The position numbers were made by a program, and so were the translations under genes. A DNA stretch of 64,000 nt from Algibacillus agarilyticus. Its GTDB lineage: Bacteria; Pseudomonadota; Gammaproteobacteria; Enterobacterales; Alteromonadaceae. The stretch is taken from positions 310,001-374,000 of the forward strand of contig NZ_QMED01000001.1 in assembly GCF_003286125.1 (NCBI RefSeq). Reading direction: 5' to 3'. Shown here one piece after another: positions 1 through 9,724 of this stretch (its first letter is position 1; the number at the start of each line of letters is the position of its first letter). The notes under the pieces were generated by a model, which was not told where the DNA came from, searched no databases, and worked only from the letters and a program-made list of their open reading frames with translations.

Positions 1-162
1 ATTTATCTAACTAAAAGCATTCAAATTATCCAATTGTGATTTTATTGTTTAGCACTATTAATTGTTCCAACATGGGTCACGATTTACGGTTATACTCAGT
101 TATATACTCATGTTACATGGGCATGATGATTTATTTTTACTCAGTAATTAATTGGCTATCGT

Positions 163-1122
163 ATGCAGAAATTGGACACGTTATATAAAGCAGAGCATCG
201 TTATTCTTTGCAGCAACTGCTCGCGATAAAAACACCTTGTGCGCCTGATGATTTCGATTCGTTCTGGCAAAATATTTACGCCGAATGTTTAAATACCCAC
301 CCCAAGCCAACATTGCACGATACCGGTGAAATACACAAAAACTGGCGGGTTTTTAAATTGTACTACCAAACTACAGACCAACTTAAAATTGGAGGTTGGT
401 TGTTAGTGCCACAAGATAAAGCGCCAACACGTGGTTTTATTGCAGGTCATGGTTACGGCGGCATTAACGAACCCGATTTTAATTTGCCATTTGATGATGC
501 CGCGATACTGTTTCCTTGTTGCCGTGGAATTAGCCAAAGCCCAAATCCACCCATCTCTAATAACCCGCAATGGCATGTAATTCATGATATTGACAAAAAA
601 GATCGGTATATTATGCGGGGCTGCGTTGAAGACATTTGGCTTGCGGTTAGTAGTATGTTGTGTTTTTTTCCTTATTTAGCCGGAAAATTAGGTTATGTCG
701 GCATCAGTTTTAGTGGTGGTCTTGGCGCGATAGCCATGGCTTATGAAAAAAGAGTCGCTCGTGCACATTTTAATGTGCCTAGTTTTGGCGATCACCGTTT
801 GAGGCTTCGACTTCCTACTTGGGGTTCGGGCCTAGCTGTGCAAGGCTTTTTTAAGCGTTACCCAAAAACAACATTAAACACATTACGTTATTATGATGCC
901 GCTAATGCGGCTGAACGCATTGTAATCCCCACGCATTGTGCGTTAGCATTACAAGATCCCGTCGTCACTCCGCCTGGGCAATTTGCCATTTATAATGCGT
1001 TGAAGTGCGATAAACATTTGTATGTGCTTGAAGCAGGTCACTCTGAGTACCCTAGCCAAGAACAACAAAAACAGGAATTAAAGCAAGAGCTAATTAACTT
1101 TTTTAGCCCCTTACTCGAATAA
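163..1122 (+). CDS. AXE1-family acetyl esterase (acetyl-xylan esterase / cephalosporin-C deacetylase-like)
   Basis: A 319-residue alpha/beta hydrolase resembling the AXE1 family, which removes acetyl groups from acetylated xylo-oligosaccharides and related small esters. Visible marks are the GHGYGG strand-turn at 95-100, RGIS near 121 (family RGQ region), the nucleophile elbow GISFSGG at 180-186 with Ser182, Asp265 in LQDPV and His293 in GHSEY. The elbow is unusual: the residue two after the serine is Ser instead of the usual Gly. There is no signal peptide, so it is probably cytoplasmic and acts on imported sugars. It lies 5 bp from the next hydrolase gene, which suggests one transcript. The Shine-Dalgarno sequence is weak. 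The family is fairly sure; the substrate is inferred. Confidence 0.8.
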   Translation: MQKLDTLYKAEHRYSLQQLLAIKTPCAPDDFDSFWQNIYAECLNTHPKPTLHDTGEIHKNWRVFKLYYQTTDQLKIGGWLLVPQDKAPTRGFIAGHGYGGINEPDFNLPFDDAAILFPCCRGISQSPNPPISNNPQWHVIHDIDKKDRYIMRGCVEDIWLAVSSMLCFFPYLAGKLGYVGISFSGGLGAIAMAYEKRVARAHFNVPSFGDHRLRLRLPTWGSGLAVQGFFKRYPKTTLNTLRYYDAANAAERIVIPTHCALALQDPVVTPPGQFAIYNALKCDKHLYVLEAGHSEYPSQEQQKQELKQELINFFSPLLE

Positions 1123-1127
1123 AAATA

Positions 1128-1856
1128 ATGAAAAGAGAATATCATAAGTGGTGGAGCCACAGTTTACAAAGAGATATGGAAATACTCGTCTTTGGGCATG
1201 CGGGTGCTAAAGTACTTGTTTTTCCTACCCGCGGTGGTCGTTTTTATGAATACGAAAACCTGCGTATGGTTGACAAGCTAAAAGATAAAATAGAAGCAGG
1301 TCAAATGCAGCTATTTTGCATTGATAGTGTGGATGCCGAAAGCTTTTATTGTTTTTGGGCTCACCCTGCTGGGCGCATTGAGCGACATCAAAAATATGAA
1401 CGTTATGTTATTGATGAAGTATTACCCTTCATGGACGGAATGAACGATCACGACTGCACCATCAGCCATGGTTGTAGCCTCGGGGCTTTTCATGCCGCTA
1501 ACATCGCATTCAGGCACCCTGAAAAGTTTAAAAAGTTGTGTGTGTTTAGCGGTCGTTATGATTTAACTTTACAGGTTGAACACTTCTCGGATCTGCTCGA
1601 TGGCTATTATGATGAAAACGTCTACTTTAATACCCCAACTCACTTTTTACCCAACTTAAGTTGCGAATCTGCGTTATCGAATTTACGCAATATGGATATT
1701 GTTATCGTGATCGGAGCGGAAGATCCTTTTCTTAATAATAATCATCATTTAAGTGAGATATTGCATGCAAAAGGCGTTAACCATCAGCTTCATGTTTGGG
1801 GAGAGCGAGCACACCGTGGGTATTATTGGCGGCGCATGGTGCCTATGTATTTATAA
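1128..1856 (+). CDS. esterase-D-like alpha/beta hydrolase
   Basis: A 242-residue protein of the esterase (PF00756-like) group. It has a nucleophile elbow HGCSLGAFHA with Ser117, an acid Asp199 in GAEDPF and a base His229 in ERAHRG, in the right order for a catalytic triad. The start MKREYHKWWS and the phrase LVFPTRGGRFYEYE near 30-43 match cytoplasmic proteins often annotated as esterase family or putative S-formylglutathione hydrolase-like. No signal peptide is present. It follows the AXE1-type gene by 5 bp and ends just before a strong terminator, so the two form a compact operon. The substrate is unknown. Confidence 0.75.
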   Translation: MKREYHKWWSHSLQRDMEILVFGHAGAKVLVFPTRGGRFYEYENLRMVDKLKDKIEAGQMQLFCIDSVDAESFYCFWAHPAGRIERHQKYERYVIDEVLPFMDGMNDHDCTISHGCSLGAFHAANIAFRHPEKFKKLCVFSGRYDLTLQVEHFSDLLDGYYDENVYFNTPTHFLPNLSCESALSNLRNMDIVIVIGAEDPFLNNNHHLSEILHAKGVNHQLHVWGERAHRGYYWRRMVPMYL

Positions 1857-1876
1857 ATTTTATTATTTTTAAGCAA

Positions 1877-1910
1877 TAAAAAAACCGGTATCAACATACC
1901 GGTTTTTTTG
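1877..1910 (+). terminator. rho-independent terminator of the hydrolase operon
   Basis: The inverted repeat AAACCGGTA / TACCGGTTT with a six-base loop is followed by a run of seven T. It begins 20 bp behind the stop codon of the second hydrolase. A second perfect palindrome, ACTCAATT-GA-AATTGAGT, follows at 1912-1929. Confidence 0.85.
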
Positions 1911-1967
1911 TACTCAATTGAAATTGAGTTAAGTGAATATAAGTCTATTCATCAGAAAAGCGTGTTA

Positions 1968-2190
1968 TATAGTCTTCTCGCTCAGGTTTTATGGTTCATT
2001 GTCAGCGCTTACTCTCGACTTTGGCTCCTGCGTCGTTCTAACACCTAAATCCATTTAGGCGGCCTCAATCACATAATAGAGCATATGCTCATGGCGTCTC
2101 GCCCCTTACCTGCATGGATGCAGGTAAGGGGCGAGAGCAGGACGCGGTAGCTTTGACGGCTTCCCCTAAAACCTGATCGCTTTGACTATA
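1968..2190 (-). mobile_element. family A inverted-repeat element (MITE-like), copy A1, expanded form
   Basis: Non-coding element with TATAGTC...GACTATA ends, sharing most of its length with copies at 23030, 32284 and 36421. This copy is 223 bp, while the others are 129 bp. It carries two additional blocks. One contains the small hairpin CCTAAAT-cc-ATTTAGG (2044-2059). The other contains a perfect 14-bp stem, CCCCTTACCTGCAT with its complement (2102-2131). The forward orientation, defined as starting TATAGTCAAAGCGATC, is on the minus strand and points away from ppiD. The right end overlaps the last codon and the stop codon of ppiD. No coding capacity is seen. The TA dinucleotides at both ends would suit a transposase with TA target preference, which is an inference. 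Confidence 0.8.
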
Positions 2191-4087
2191 CACCCGAATC
2201 AGTTTGCGTTGGTAACGGTAATTCAATTGTTGAATTTTCTTTTAACGCTTCAAGCACAGCTCGGTATTGGCTTTCAGAATTTGCCGATAGTAAACGTTGT
2301 TTAACCGCATCGTCAGCTTCGGCTTCACTTGTTGTTACCGCCGTTAACTTGATCACACTAACTGCATTACCAAATTGTACCCATGAATAACTAGGTGACA
2401 TATCAGTCGGTTTAGCCATTTCAAACGCTTTACGTTTAATTGGGCCAGTCACATCGGTATTATTGCGGCCAATAGCCGTCACCACTTTAAGCTCACTGTT
2501 TTTAGCGGTTAATGATTCAGTAATATCTTGATTAGCCCAAGTTGCAGCCAACTCTGTAGCCCACGCTTCTGCCGCTTCTTTTGCTTTACGTGTAGTAATA
2601 ACGGCTTCAACTTGTGATTTAACCTCTTCTAACGATTGCGTTACGGCAGGCTTATAATCTTGAGCACGCAATATAACAATGCGATTCGCATCAACTTCAA
2701 TTAGCTCACTGTTATAACCATTTTGCGCAACATCTTCAGAAAATGCAGCTTGCAAAATTTTAGGGTTATTCAAAGCTGCAGGTGCAGTCGCTTCATCAAA
2801 GAGTGGTGTATTAATAAGTTCAACACCCACTTCTGCAGCCGCATCAATCAATGAATCAGAAATTTCAAAAGCTAACTCAGCTACTTTCTGTTGTTTTTCA
2901 ATAAATAAGATATTCGCTTTTTCACGTTTTATACTGAGCTCGATATCCGCTTTAACATCATCTAAAGGTTGAACCGCTTCAGCTTCAATGTCTGTTAACT
3001 TAATTATATGATAACCAAATGAGGTTTTAACCACATCTGAAATGTCGCCAATCGCCGTTAAAGCAAACGTGGCTTCTTCAAATTCAGGCGCCATAACCCC
3101 CTTACCAAAGAAATCTAAATCACCGCCATTTTCACCCGAAAAAGTATCTTCCGAATTTGATTTTGCTAACGCTGCAAAGTCTTCGCCCGCTTTTACTTGA
3201 GCTAATAATGCTTGAGCTTTAGCTTCTGATGCCGATGCATCATCACCTGTGCTAATCAATATATGTGAAGCACGACGACGTTCTTCACGTAAATAAGCAT
3301 TCATATTGCTTTCGTATTGAGCTTGTATATCTTCATCGCTAACGGCAATTGAAGGTAATAAGTCATCAACTGTTAATTCAAGATAAGTAATAGCGACTTG
3401 TTCAGGTGTTCTGTATGAATCTAACGTTGATTGATATTCTTGCTCTAGTTCAGCAGCTTCAATAACAACGTCTGATTTGAATTGCTCAAGATCAACTTCT
3501 GCATACGTAAAATCACGAGTTTGATCTTGTAACTTTGCATATTGGTTTAATTCATGTGGTAATGAAAACTCAGAATCAGTTAAAGCTAATAGCAATTGGC
3601 GACGTTGCATGTCTGAACGCAACATTTCACGAAAGGCTGAAGCTTGATAACCGGCACGGGCTAACAATTGTAAATAACGATCGTTGTTAAATTTACCTTC
3701 AACCTGAAATTCTGGCATTTCAATAATGGCTTTTTTAACTTGTGCATCACTAATGCGTAAGCCTAAGTCATCAGCTAATTGATCTGATAATTCTTGGTTA
3801 ACTAAACGGTCTAAAACACCCGCTCGAAAATTACGCATATAATTTTCATCTGATGCTAATTGACCAAATAATTCACCAAATTGACCTTCCATTCGAGAAC
3901 GTTCATTTTGATATGCACGATCAAACTCAACTTGGGAAATGGCTTTGCCATTAACTTCTGCGGCAGGTATATCACCTTGGGTATTGATGTATGAACCAAC
4001 ACCAGCCACTGCAAAACTTAGAATGACTAAGCCTAATATGATTTTTGCACCAATACCTTGGCTGCTTTCACGGATTCTTTCTAACAT
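2186..4087 (-). CDS. ppiD: peptidyl-prolyl isomerase PpiD (periplasmic folding chaperone)
   Basis: PpiD is an inner-membrane-anchored chaperone that helps newly exported proteins fold. The 633 residues show a short cytoplasmic start, one membrane segment at about 16-34, a SurA-like N-terminal helical region, and a parvulin (PPIC) domain at about 270-367 beginning RRASHILIST and ending FGYHIIKLTD. The length agrees with the family (about 620-635). The position behind hupB and lon is the conserved enterobacterial order. The last codon (GTA) and the stop (TAG) are read from the terminal repeat of element A1, so the native C-terminal tail has been altered or replaced by the insertion. The 5' side has no strong ribosome binding site. 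Confidence 0.96.
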   Translation of the reverse strand: MLERIRESSQGIGAKIILGLVILSFAVAGVGSYINTQGDIPAAEVNGKAISQVEFDRAYQNERSRMEGQFGELFGQLASDENYMRNFRAGVLDRLVNQELSDQLADDLGLRISDAQVKKAIIEMPEFQVEGKFNNDRYLQLLARAGYQASAFREMLRSDMQRRQLLLALTDSEFSLPHELNQYAKLQDQTRDFTYAEVDLEQFKSDVVIEAAELEQEYQSTLDSYRTPEQVAITYLELTVDDLLPSIAVSDEDIQAQYESNMNAYLREERRRASHILISTGDDASASEAKAQALLAQVKAGEDFAALAKSNSEDTFSGENGGDLDFFGKGVMAPEFEEATFALTAIGDISDVVKTSFGYHIIKLTDIEAEAVQPLDDVKADIELSIKREKANILFIEKQQKVAELAFEISDSLIDAAAEVGVELINTPLFDEATAPAALNNPKILQAAFSEDVAQNGYNSELIEVDANRIVILRAQDYKPAVTQSLEEVKSQVEAVITTRKAKEAAEAWATELAATWANQDITESLTAKNSELKVVTAIGRNNTDVTGPIKRKAFEMAKPTDMSPSYSWVQFGNAVSVIKLTAVTTSEAEADDAVKQRLLSANSESQYRAVLEALKENSTIELPLPTQTDSGV

Positions 4088-4469
4088 TAGTAGTTATGAC
4101 CTATGCTGCTTGAATTCTTATCTTAAAATAGCTGGCAATTGTACCTAGCCACAATAAGCTTGACTAGCTCTGAAACGATTCTATTTACATTTTTTTAAAC
4201 ATTCTTGGACTAACTCATGATTTAAATTATTAAATACCCCTATTTCAGCTCCACAATACAAATTATCCCCTGATATTTTATTTTTCTCGCCGTGTTTATT
4301 AAAGACAATGCAGTAGAAAAAGAGGAAGTGGAGTGAGATAACAATAAATTTAAATTAAGCGGTCGGTGTATATTCAAAAAAATAAACGCTAAATGGCGTG
4401 GGGTTAAATAGAAACAGGCTTTGGTTTAACAACCAAAGCCTGTTTTTAAAAGCTCATAAACAAAATTTT
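4088..4469. other. intergenic region between ppiD and hupB
   Basis: About 380 bp without a convincing gene. It should hold the ppiD promoter. The only clear structure is the hairpin near the hupB stop, listed separately. The rest is AT-rich single-copy sequence. Confidence 0.6.
4412..4447 (-). terminator. hairpin behind hupB, probable terminator
   Basis: The near-perfect inverted repeat AAACAGGCTTTGGTT / AACCAAAGCCTGTTT lies about 25 bp behind the hupB stop. On the minus strand the following T tract is short (GTTTCTATTT), so termination strength is uncertain. The hairpin itself is unmistakable. Confidence 0.65.
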
Positions 4470-4742
4470 TTAGTTTACTGCGTCTTTTAATGCTTTACCT
4501 GGTTTGAAAGCTGGAACGTTAGCTGCAGCAATTTCAATAGTCTCACCTGTTTGCGGGTTACGACCACTGCGAGCAGCACGCTCACGTACAGAAAAAGTAC
4601 CAAAGCCAACAAGCGCTACTTGGTCATTTTCTTTTAAAGCATCAGATACTGAATCTGTAAATGCATCTAATGCACGGCCCGCTGCAGCTTTAGATATATC
4701 AGCGCCAGCTGCAATTTTATCGATAAGTTGAGACTTATTCAC
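4470..4742 (-). CDS. hupB: DNA-binding protein HU-beta
   Basis: HU is a small dimeric histone-like protein that bends and compacts the nucleoid. The sequence from [13 protein letters not shown] to GKALKDAVN is nearly identical to known HU-beta and has the DNA-binding arm region GRNPQTGE followed by the PAFKPGK end. The start is placed at GTG 4742, which gives the canonical 90 residues. The Shine-Dalgarno AAGGGG (4752-4757) lies 9 bp upstream of this GTG. It directly abuts the ATG at 4751, and a TTG at 4760 lies upstream of it, so neither alternative is well placed. The gene is between lon and ppiD, as in Escherichia coli. Confidence 0.96.
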   Translation of the reverse strand: MNKSQLIDKIAAGADISKAAAGRALDAFTDSVSDALKENDQVALVGFGTFSVRERAARSGRNPQTGETIEIAAANVPAFKPGKALKDAVN

Positions 4743-4971
4743 TATTTTCATCCCCTTCAATTGTTATTATTTCGACACCAGATCAAGCGGGATGCTAGTT
4801 CTGGCTGATTCCCAAAAATTTATATCAGTCTTAGCGTTAGGATTCAAGCACGTTTTTTAATAAACATGAAAAAAAGTGCTTTTTGGCCTATCCGCTAGCC
4901 CTTATTCTATAAGGGCTAGCTAATATTAGCTATTTTTTAATCAGTTTAATGAGTTGTATTTATCAAACCCA

Positions 4972-7362
4972 TTATTTTTTTTCTGATGCATTTTCGCTGT
5001 CAGATTTAAAATTATCAACAGGTTCAAAACCACTTGGATCATGTTCCAGCGCTAATTTTAACACTTCATCAATCCATTTAACGGGATGAATACTTAAACC
5101 CGCTTTGACGTTATCAGGGATTTCTTGTAAGTCACGTTCATTATCTTTAGGGATAATAACCGTTTTAATCCCACCTCGATAAGCGGCTAATAACTTCTCT
5201 TTTAACCCACCAATCGCTAATACTTCACCACGTAAGGTTATTTCACCCGTCATGGCTACATCACAGCGAACAGGGTTACCCGTTAAGCTAGAAACAAGTG
5301 CCGTACACATACCAATACCCGCACTTGGGCCATCTTTTGGTGTTGCGCCTTCAGGCACATGTACGTGGATATCACGTTTAGTATGAAACTCTGGGTTAAT
5401 CCTTAATGATTCAGCACGAGAACGAACAATGGTCATTGCAGCGGTGATAGACTCTTTCATGACATCACCTAGTGAGCCGGTTGTTACCATGCCGCCTTTA
5501 CCCATAACCGATGCGGCTTCAATCGTCAGCAATTCACCACCCACTTGCGTCCACGCTAAACCAGTCACTTGACCAATTTGGTTATCATTATCGGCTTTAC
5601 CATAATCAAATCGCTGCACGCCAAGGTAATCATTTAAATTGTCACCATCAATGGTCACTTGTTTTAAATCTTTATCAAGCAGAATATTTTTTACGGCCTT
5701 ACGACACATTTTTGAGACTTCACGCTCTAAGCTTCGCACACCGGCTTCACGCGTGTAATAACGAATAATACCGAGTAAAGCAGAGTCTTCGATCACCAAT
5801 TCGCCTTTTTTCAGGCCATTACGTTCAATTTGTTTTGGCACTAAATAACGAGCTGCAATGTTCAGTTTTTCATCTTCGGTGTAGCCTGATAAACGAATAA
5901 CTTCCATTCGATCAAGTAACGGTCCTGGGATATTCATACTGTTGCTGGTAGCCACAAACATGATGTCAGATAAATCGTAGTCAACTTCAAGGTAATGATC
6001 AGCAAACTTATTATTTTGTTCAGGATCAAGGACTTCTAATAATGCAGAAGCCGGATCACCGCGCATGTCGGCAGACATTTTGTCAATTTCATCAAGTAAA
6101 AATAAAGGATTTTTAACCCCAACTTTTGACATATTTTGAATTAACTTACCCGGCATTGAACCAATATACGTACGTCGATGCCCGCGTATTTCAGCTTCGT
6201 CACGCACGCCACCGAGTGCCATTCGAATATACTTACGGCCAGTCGCTTTAGCGATTGATTGACCTAAAGAGGTTTTACCCACACCTGGCGGCCCAACTAA
6301 ACATAAAATAGGGCCTTTAACCTTGCTCATACGTTGTTGTACGGCTAGATACTCAATTATACGTTCTTTAACTTTATCTAAGCCGTAGTGGTCAGCATCA
6401 AGTAATTTTTGTGCCGCGACTAAGTCTTTTTTAACTTTTGAACGTTTTACCCAAGGCACACCAATTAACGTGTCTATGTAGCTGCGCACCACGGTGGCTT
6501 CAGCTGACATAGGCGACATCATTTTTAATTTTTGTAATTCAGCGCGTGCTTTTTCTTCTGCCTCTTTTGGCATTTTGGCTTCGGTAATTTTTTGCGCTAA
6601 CGCTTCAAATTCATCAGGCGTATTTTCATCTAACTCGCCTAACTCTTTTTGAATCGCTTTCATTTGCTCATTTAAGTAATACTCACGCTGACTTTTTTCC
6701 ATTTGCTTTTTAACGCGCGTGCGTATTTTTTTCTCGACTTGTAATAAATCGATTTCACCTTCCATCAGTGCCATTAAATATTCTAAACGGGCACCCACAG
6801 CGAGGATCTCAAGCACATGTTGTTTTTCAGACAACTTAAGCGGCATATGAGCAGCCATCGTATCAGCAAGACGAGCAGGCTCATCAATTCCACTCAACGA
6901 TGTCAAAACTTCAGGTGGAATTTTTTTATTTAATTTAACGTAACCTTCAAATTGCGATATAGCTGAACGAATTAAAACTTCTTGTTCTTTTTCGTCGATA
7001 TCTTCTGCGTCTAATTTTTCAATATCAGCAACAAAAAAGTCATCCGTTTGAGTAAACTCGCGAATTTTAGCGCGCTGATTACCTTCCACTAGCACTTTAA
7101 CCGTACCGTCAGGTAATTTTAACAACTGTAAAATGGTTGCAACTGAACCAATGTCATACATATCATTTTGTTGTGGTTCATCAACTGTTGCGTCTTTCTG
7201 CGCAACTAAAAAGATTTGCTTCTCGTTTTCCATCGCTGCTTCTAAACAACGGATTGACTTTTCTCGGCCGACAAATAGTGGAATAACCATATGTGGGTAA
7301 ACCACGACATCTCGAAGTGCCAATACAGGCATATTAGTGTTGCCTGAACTTACTGTTGCCAT
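4972..7362 (-). CDS. lon: ATP-dependent Lon protease
   Basis: Lon is a homo-hexameric AAA+ serine protease that degrades misfolded and short-lived regulatory proteins in the cytoplasm. The 796 residues show the N-terminal LON substrate-binding domain ([19 protein letters not shown]), a coiled-coil linker, the Walker A motif [10 protein letters not shown] at about 355, Walker B FLLDEID, and the C-terminal protease domain with the Ser-Lys dyad Ser680 (KDGPSAG) and Lys723 (GLKEKLLAA). The length fits the family (784 in E. coli). The C-terminal tail after about 770 is acidic and variable. A heat-shock-like promoter lies upstream at 7408-7436. Confidence 0.98.
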   Translation of the reverse strand: MATVSSGNTNMPVLALRDVVVYPHMVIPLFVGREKSIRCLEAAMENEKQIFLVAQKDATVDEPQQNDMYDIGSVATILQLLKLPDGTVKVLVEGNQRAKIREFTQTDDFFVADIEKLDAEDIDEKEQEVLIRSAISQFEGYVKLNKKIPPEVLTSLSGIDEPARLADTMAAHMPLKLSEKQHVLEILAVGARLEYLMALMEGEIDLLQVEKKIRTRVKKQMEKSQREYYLNEQMKAIQKELGELDENTPDEFEALAQKITEAKMPKEAEEKARAELQKLKMMSPMSAEATVVRSYIDTLIGVPWVKRSKVKKDLVAAQKLLDADHYGLDKVKERIIEYLAVQQRMSKVKGPILCLVGPPGVGKTSLGQSIAKATGRKYIRMALGGVRDEAEIRGHRRTYIGSMPGKLIQNMSKVGVKNPLFLLDEIDKMSADMRGDPASALLEVLDPEQNNKFADHYLEVDYDLSDIMFVATSNSMNIPGPLLDRMEVIRLSGYTEDEKLNIAARYLVPKQIERNGLKKGELVIEDSALLGIIRYYTREAGVRSLEREVSKMCRKAVKNILLDKDLKQVTIDGDNLNDYLGVQRFDYGKADNDNQIGQVTGLAWTQVGGELLTIEAASVMGKGGMVTTGSLGDVMKESITAAMTIVRSRAESLRINPEFHTKRDIHVHVPEGATPKDGPSAGIGMCTALVSSLTGNPVRCDVAMTGEITLRGEVLAIGGLKEKLLAAYRGGIKTVIIPKDNERDLQEIPDNVKAGLSIHPVKWIDEVLKLALEHDPSGFEPVDNFKSDSENASEKK

Positions 7363-7407
7363 AATGAGGTCTCTTTGATGGAATTTATTAGGTTGTCATT
7401 AAGCGTT

Positions 7408-7436
7408 ATATGGGGATAACTCATTGCAGATCAATC
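7408..7436 (-). promoter_or_regulatory. putative sigma-32 (heat shock) promoter of lon
   Basis: On the minus strand, TTGATC (7429-7434) is followed after 13 bp by CCCCATAT (7408-7415), about 45 bp before the lon start. The CCCCATNT box is the hallmark of the sigma-32 -10 element, and the spacing is inside the usual 11-16 bp. The -35 match to CTTGAA is only partial. Known lon genes carry a heat shock promoter at this position. Confidence 0.6.
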
Positions 7437-7545
7437 ATTTTTTTTAAAATACACAAAAAAAACGACTAATTGACTAATTATTGTGCGGTTTATTTTTTTA
7501 GCGCTATTTTAATACACAAACACAAGACACAAACGCAAGACACAA

Positions 7546-7573
7546 AAAAAGCGAGATAAACTCGCTTTTTAAT
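7546..7573 (-). terminator. terminator of clpX
   Basis: The inverted repeat AAAAAGCGAG / CTCGCTTTTT with a TTTAT loop lies about 25 bp behind the clpX stop and has T runs on both sides. It separates clpX from lon. Confidence 0.85.
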
Positions 7574-7596
7574 CACTAAACCTAACTGAATTAGAA

Positions 7597-8889
7597 TTAT
7601 TCAGATACGGCTTGTTTACTTTCTGGATTGTCATAAATCAAAATAGGTTTTGATTCACCACTGATAACCGTTTCATCAATTACCACTTTACTGACATTAT
7701 CCATTGTTGGTAAATCATACATGGTATCAAGTAAAACGTTTTCAACAATCGAACGTAAGCCACGTGCGCCAGTATTACGATCCATTGCTTTACGTGCTAT
7801 TGCTCGTAATGCATCTTCACGGAATTCAAGCTCAGCACCTTCCATGTTAATTAGCGCTGCATATTGCTTGGTAATTGCGTTTTTAGGTTCACGCAAGATT
7901 TGCAATAATGCATCTTCATCTAATTCAGTTAAGGTAGCGACTACCGGTAAACGACCGATAAACTCAGGAATTAAGCCATATTTAACTAAATCTTCCGGTT
8001 CAACTTCTAAAAACGTATCGGTCAATGAACGTTTTTCAGCTTTACCCAGCACTTCAGCACCAAACCCGATACCGGTATTTTTAGCGGTACGTTGCTCAAT
8101 AACCTTATCCAAGCCCGCAAATGCACCGCCACAAATAAATAATATTTTAGATGTATCGACTTGCAAAAACTCTTGCTGTGGATGTTTACGACCACCTTGT
8201 GGTGGAACAGACGCGATCGTGCCTTCAATTAACTTAAGTAAGGCTTGTTGCACACCTTCGCCTGACACATCACGAGTTATCGACGGGTTATCTGATTTAC
8301 GTGAAATTTTATCGATTTCATCAATATAAACGATACCACGTTGAGCCTGCTCTACATCATAATCACATTTCTGTAATAATTTTTGAATGATGTTTTCAAC
8401 ATCTTCACCAACATAACCGGCTTCGGTTAATGTCGTCGCATCTGCCATCGTAAACGGTACATCAAGTAAGCGAGCAAGCGTTTCGGCGAGTAATGTTTTA
8501 CCACTTCCCGTTGGGCCAATTAACAAAATATTACTTTTGCCTAATTCAACGCCTTCTGCTGTTTTATCGCCATTGCGTAAACGCTTATAATGATTATATA
8601 CCGCCACAGATAAAACGCGCTTGGCGATACGTTGACCAATGACATAATCATTTAAATGTTCATTAATTTCTGCTGGTGTTGGTAAGGCATCACGTTCGCT
8701 TTTAACGGGTGATATCTCTTTAATCTCTTCTCGAATAATGTCATTACATAACTCAACACATTCGTCACAGATGAATACAGATGGCCCTGCAATCAGCTTA
8801 CGTACTTCATGCTGACTTTTACCACAAAATGAGCAGTATAGGATTTTACCATTGTCGTCGGTACCATCACCTTTGCGACTATCCGTCAT
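7597..8889 (-). CDS. clpX: ATP-dependent Clp protease ATP-binding subunit ClpX
   Basis: ClpX is the hexameric AAA+ unfoldase that recognises tagged substrates and feeds them to ClpP. The 430 residues begin with a C4 zinc-binding domain (Cys19, Cys22, Cys41, Cys44), followed by the AAA+ module with Walker A GPTGSGKT at 125-132 and Walker B VYIDEIDK. The C-terminal small domain contains the IGF loop (TGIGFG) that docks on ClpP. A good ribosome binding site (GAGGT) sits 7 bp before the ATG. It lies 124 bp behind clpP on the same strand. Confidence 0.98.
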   Translation of the reverse strand: MTDSRKGDGTDDNGKILYCSFCGKSQHEVRKLIAGPSVFICDECVELCNDIIREEIKEISPVKSERDALPTPAEINEHLNDYVIGQRIAKRVLSVAVYNHYKRLRNGDKTAEGVELGKSNILLIGPTGSGKTLLAETLARLLDVPFTMADATTLTEAGYVGEDVENIIQKLLQKCDYDVEQAQRGIVYIDEIDKISRKSDNPSITRDVSGEGVQQALLKLIEGTIASVPPQGGRKHPQQEFLQVDTSKILFICGGAFAGLDKVIEQRTAKNTGIGFGAEVLGKAEKRSLTDTFLEVEPEDLVKYGLIPEFIGRLPVVATLTELDEDALLQILREPKNAITKQYAALINMEGAELEFREDALRAIARKAMDRNTGARGLRSIVENVLLDTMYDLPTMDNVSKVVIDETVISGESKPILIYDNPESKQAVSE

Positions 8890-9013
8890 CTAAATACCTC
8901 TAACCTTATTCGTGTTCTACCATCCAAAACTAGGACGATTTTTTAAACTATTATCATAGCGGCTCTGCCCTATTTAGACAATTAACCGCTAATAATTAGA
9001 TTTAATAGGTATC

Positions 9014-9625
9014 TTAACGTGAAGTTAATACTTCATCAATTAAACCGTATTCTTTAGCGTCTTCTGCACTCAAGAAATTATCACGATCAGTGTCATGTGA
9101 TACTTTGTCAATTTCTTGGCCAGTGTGTTCGGCTAACAAACGATTTAATTTAGCTTTAATACTTAAAATCTCTTTTGCATGTATTTCAAAATCTGATGCT
9201 TGACCTTGGAATCCGCCTAATGGCTGATGGATCATAACGCGTGAATTAGGTAACGCAAAACGCTTGCCTTTCTCACCACCTGATAATAAAAATGCGCCCA
9301 TGCTTGCTGCTTGGCCAATACATACTGTTGATACATTCGGTTTAATAAACTTCATTGTATCGTAGATAGCCATGCCTGCCGTTACTGAACCACCAGGAGA
9401 ATTGATATATAAGTGAATATCTTTATCAGGGTTTTCAGATTCAAGAAACAACAATTGAGCAACAATAAGATTCGCCATATGATCTTCGACTTGACCAACA
9501 AGAAAAATCACACGTTCTTTTAATAATCTAGAATAAATATCGAACGAACGCTCACCTTTAGCCGTTTGTTCGATAACCATAGGAACTAATGCACTAAGCG
9601 GGTCAAAATGGGTATTATCTGTCAA
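9014..9625 (-). CDS. clpP: ATP-dependent Clp protease proteolytic subunit ClpP
   Basis: ClpP is the tetradecameric serine peptidase barrel. The 203 residues have the catalytic triad Ser108 (GQAASMGA), His133 (VMIHQPLGG) and Asp182 (DRDNFLS). The N-terminal propeptide-like segment and overall length match gammaproteobacterial ClpP1. It sits between tig and clpX on the same strand. A strong hairpin lies between it and tig, so part of its expression probably comes from its own promoter or from read-through. Confidence 0.98.
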   Translation of the reverse strand: MTDNTHFDPLSALVPMVIEQTAKGERSFDIYSRLLKERVIFLVGQVEDHMANLIVAQLLFLESENPDKDIHLYINSPGGSVTAGMAIYDTMKFIKPNVSTVCIGQAASMGAFLLSGGEKGKRFALPNSRVMIHQPLGGFQGQASDFEIHAKEILSIKAKLNRLLAEHTGQEIDKVSHDTDRDNFLSAEDAKEYGLIDEVLTSR

Positions 9626-9641
9626 CTTAAAATCCTTTACT

Positions 9642-9683
9642 CAATAAAAAATGGCTTGAATGCGATACATTCAAGCCATTTAA
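9642..9683 (-). terminator. terminator between tig and clpP
   Basis: On the minus strand a perfect 14-bp stem (AAATGGCTTGAATG and its complement) with a five-base loop is followed by TTTTTATT. It lies about 42 bp behind the tig stop and only 17 bp before the clpP start codon, so it sits in the clpP leader. It could separate or attenuate expression of the two genes. Confidence 0.85.
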
Positions 9684-9724
9684 ACAAGATCTACTATGTT
9701 TCGTCAATGTTAAATTTGAACGAA

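Noticed and set aside
5511-5768. 85-codon open frame antisense to lon
   Set aside because: Shadow of the conserved lon protease domain; no ribosome binding site and no recognised family.
7721-8329. 202-codon open frame antisense to clpX
   Set aside because: It lies entirely opposite the conserved clpX coding sequence, and its composition is that of a reverse-strand shadow (Ser/Pro/Asn-rich).
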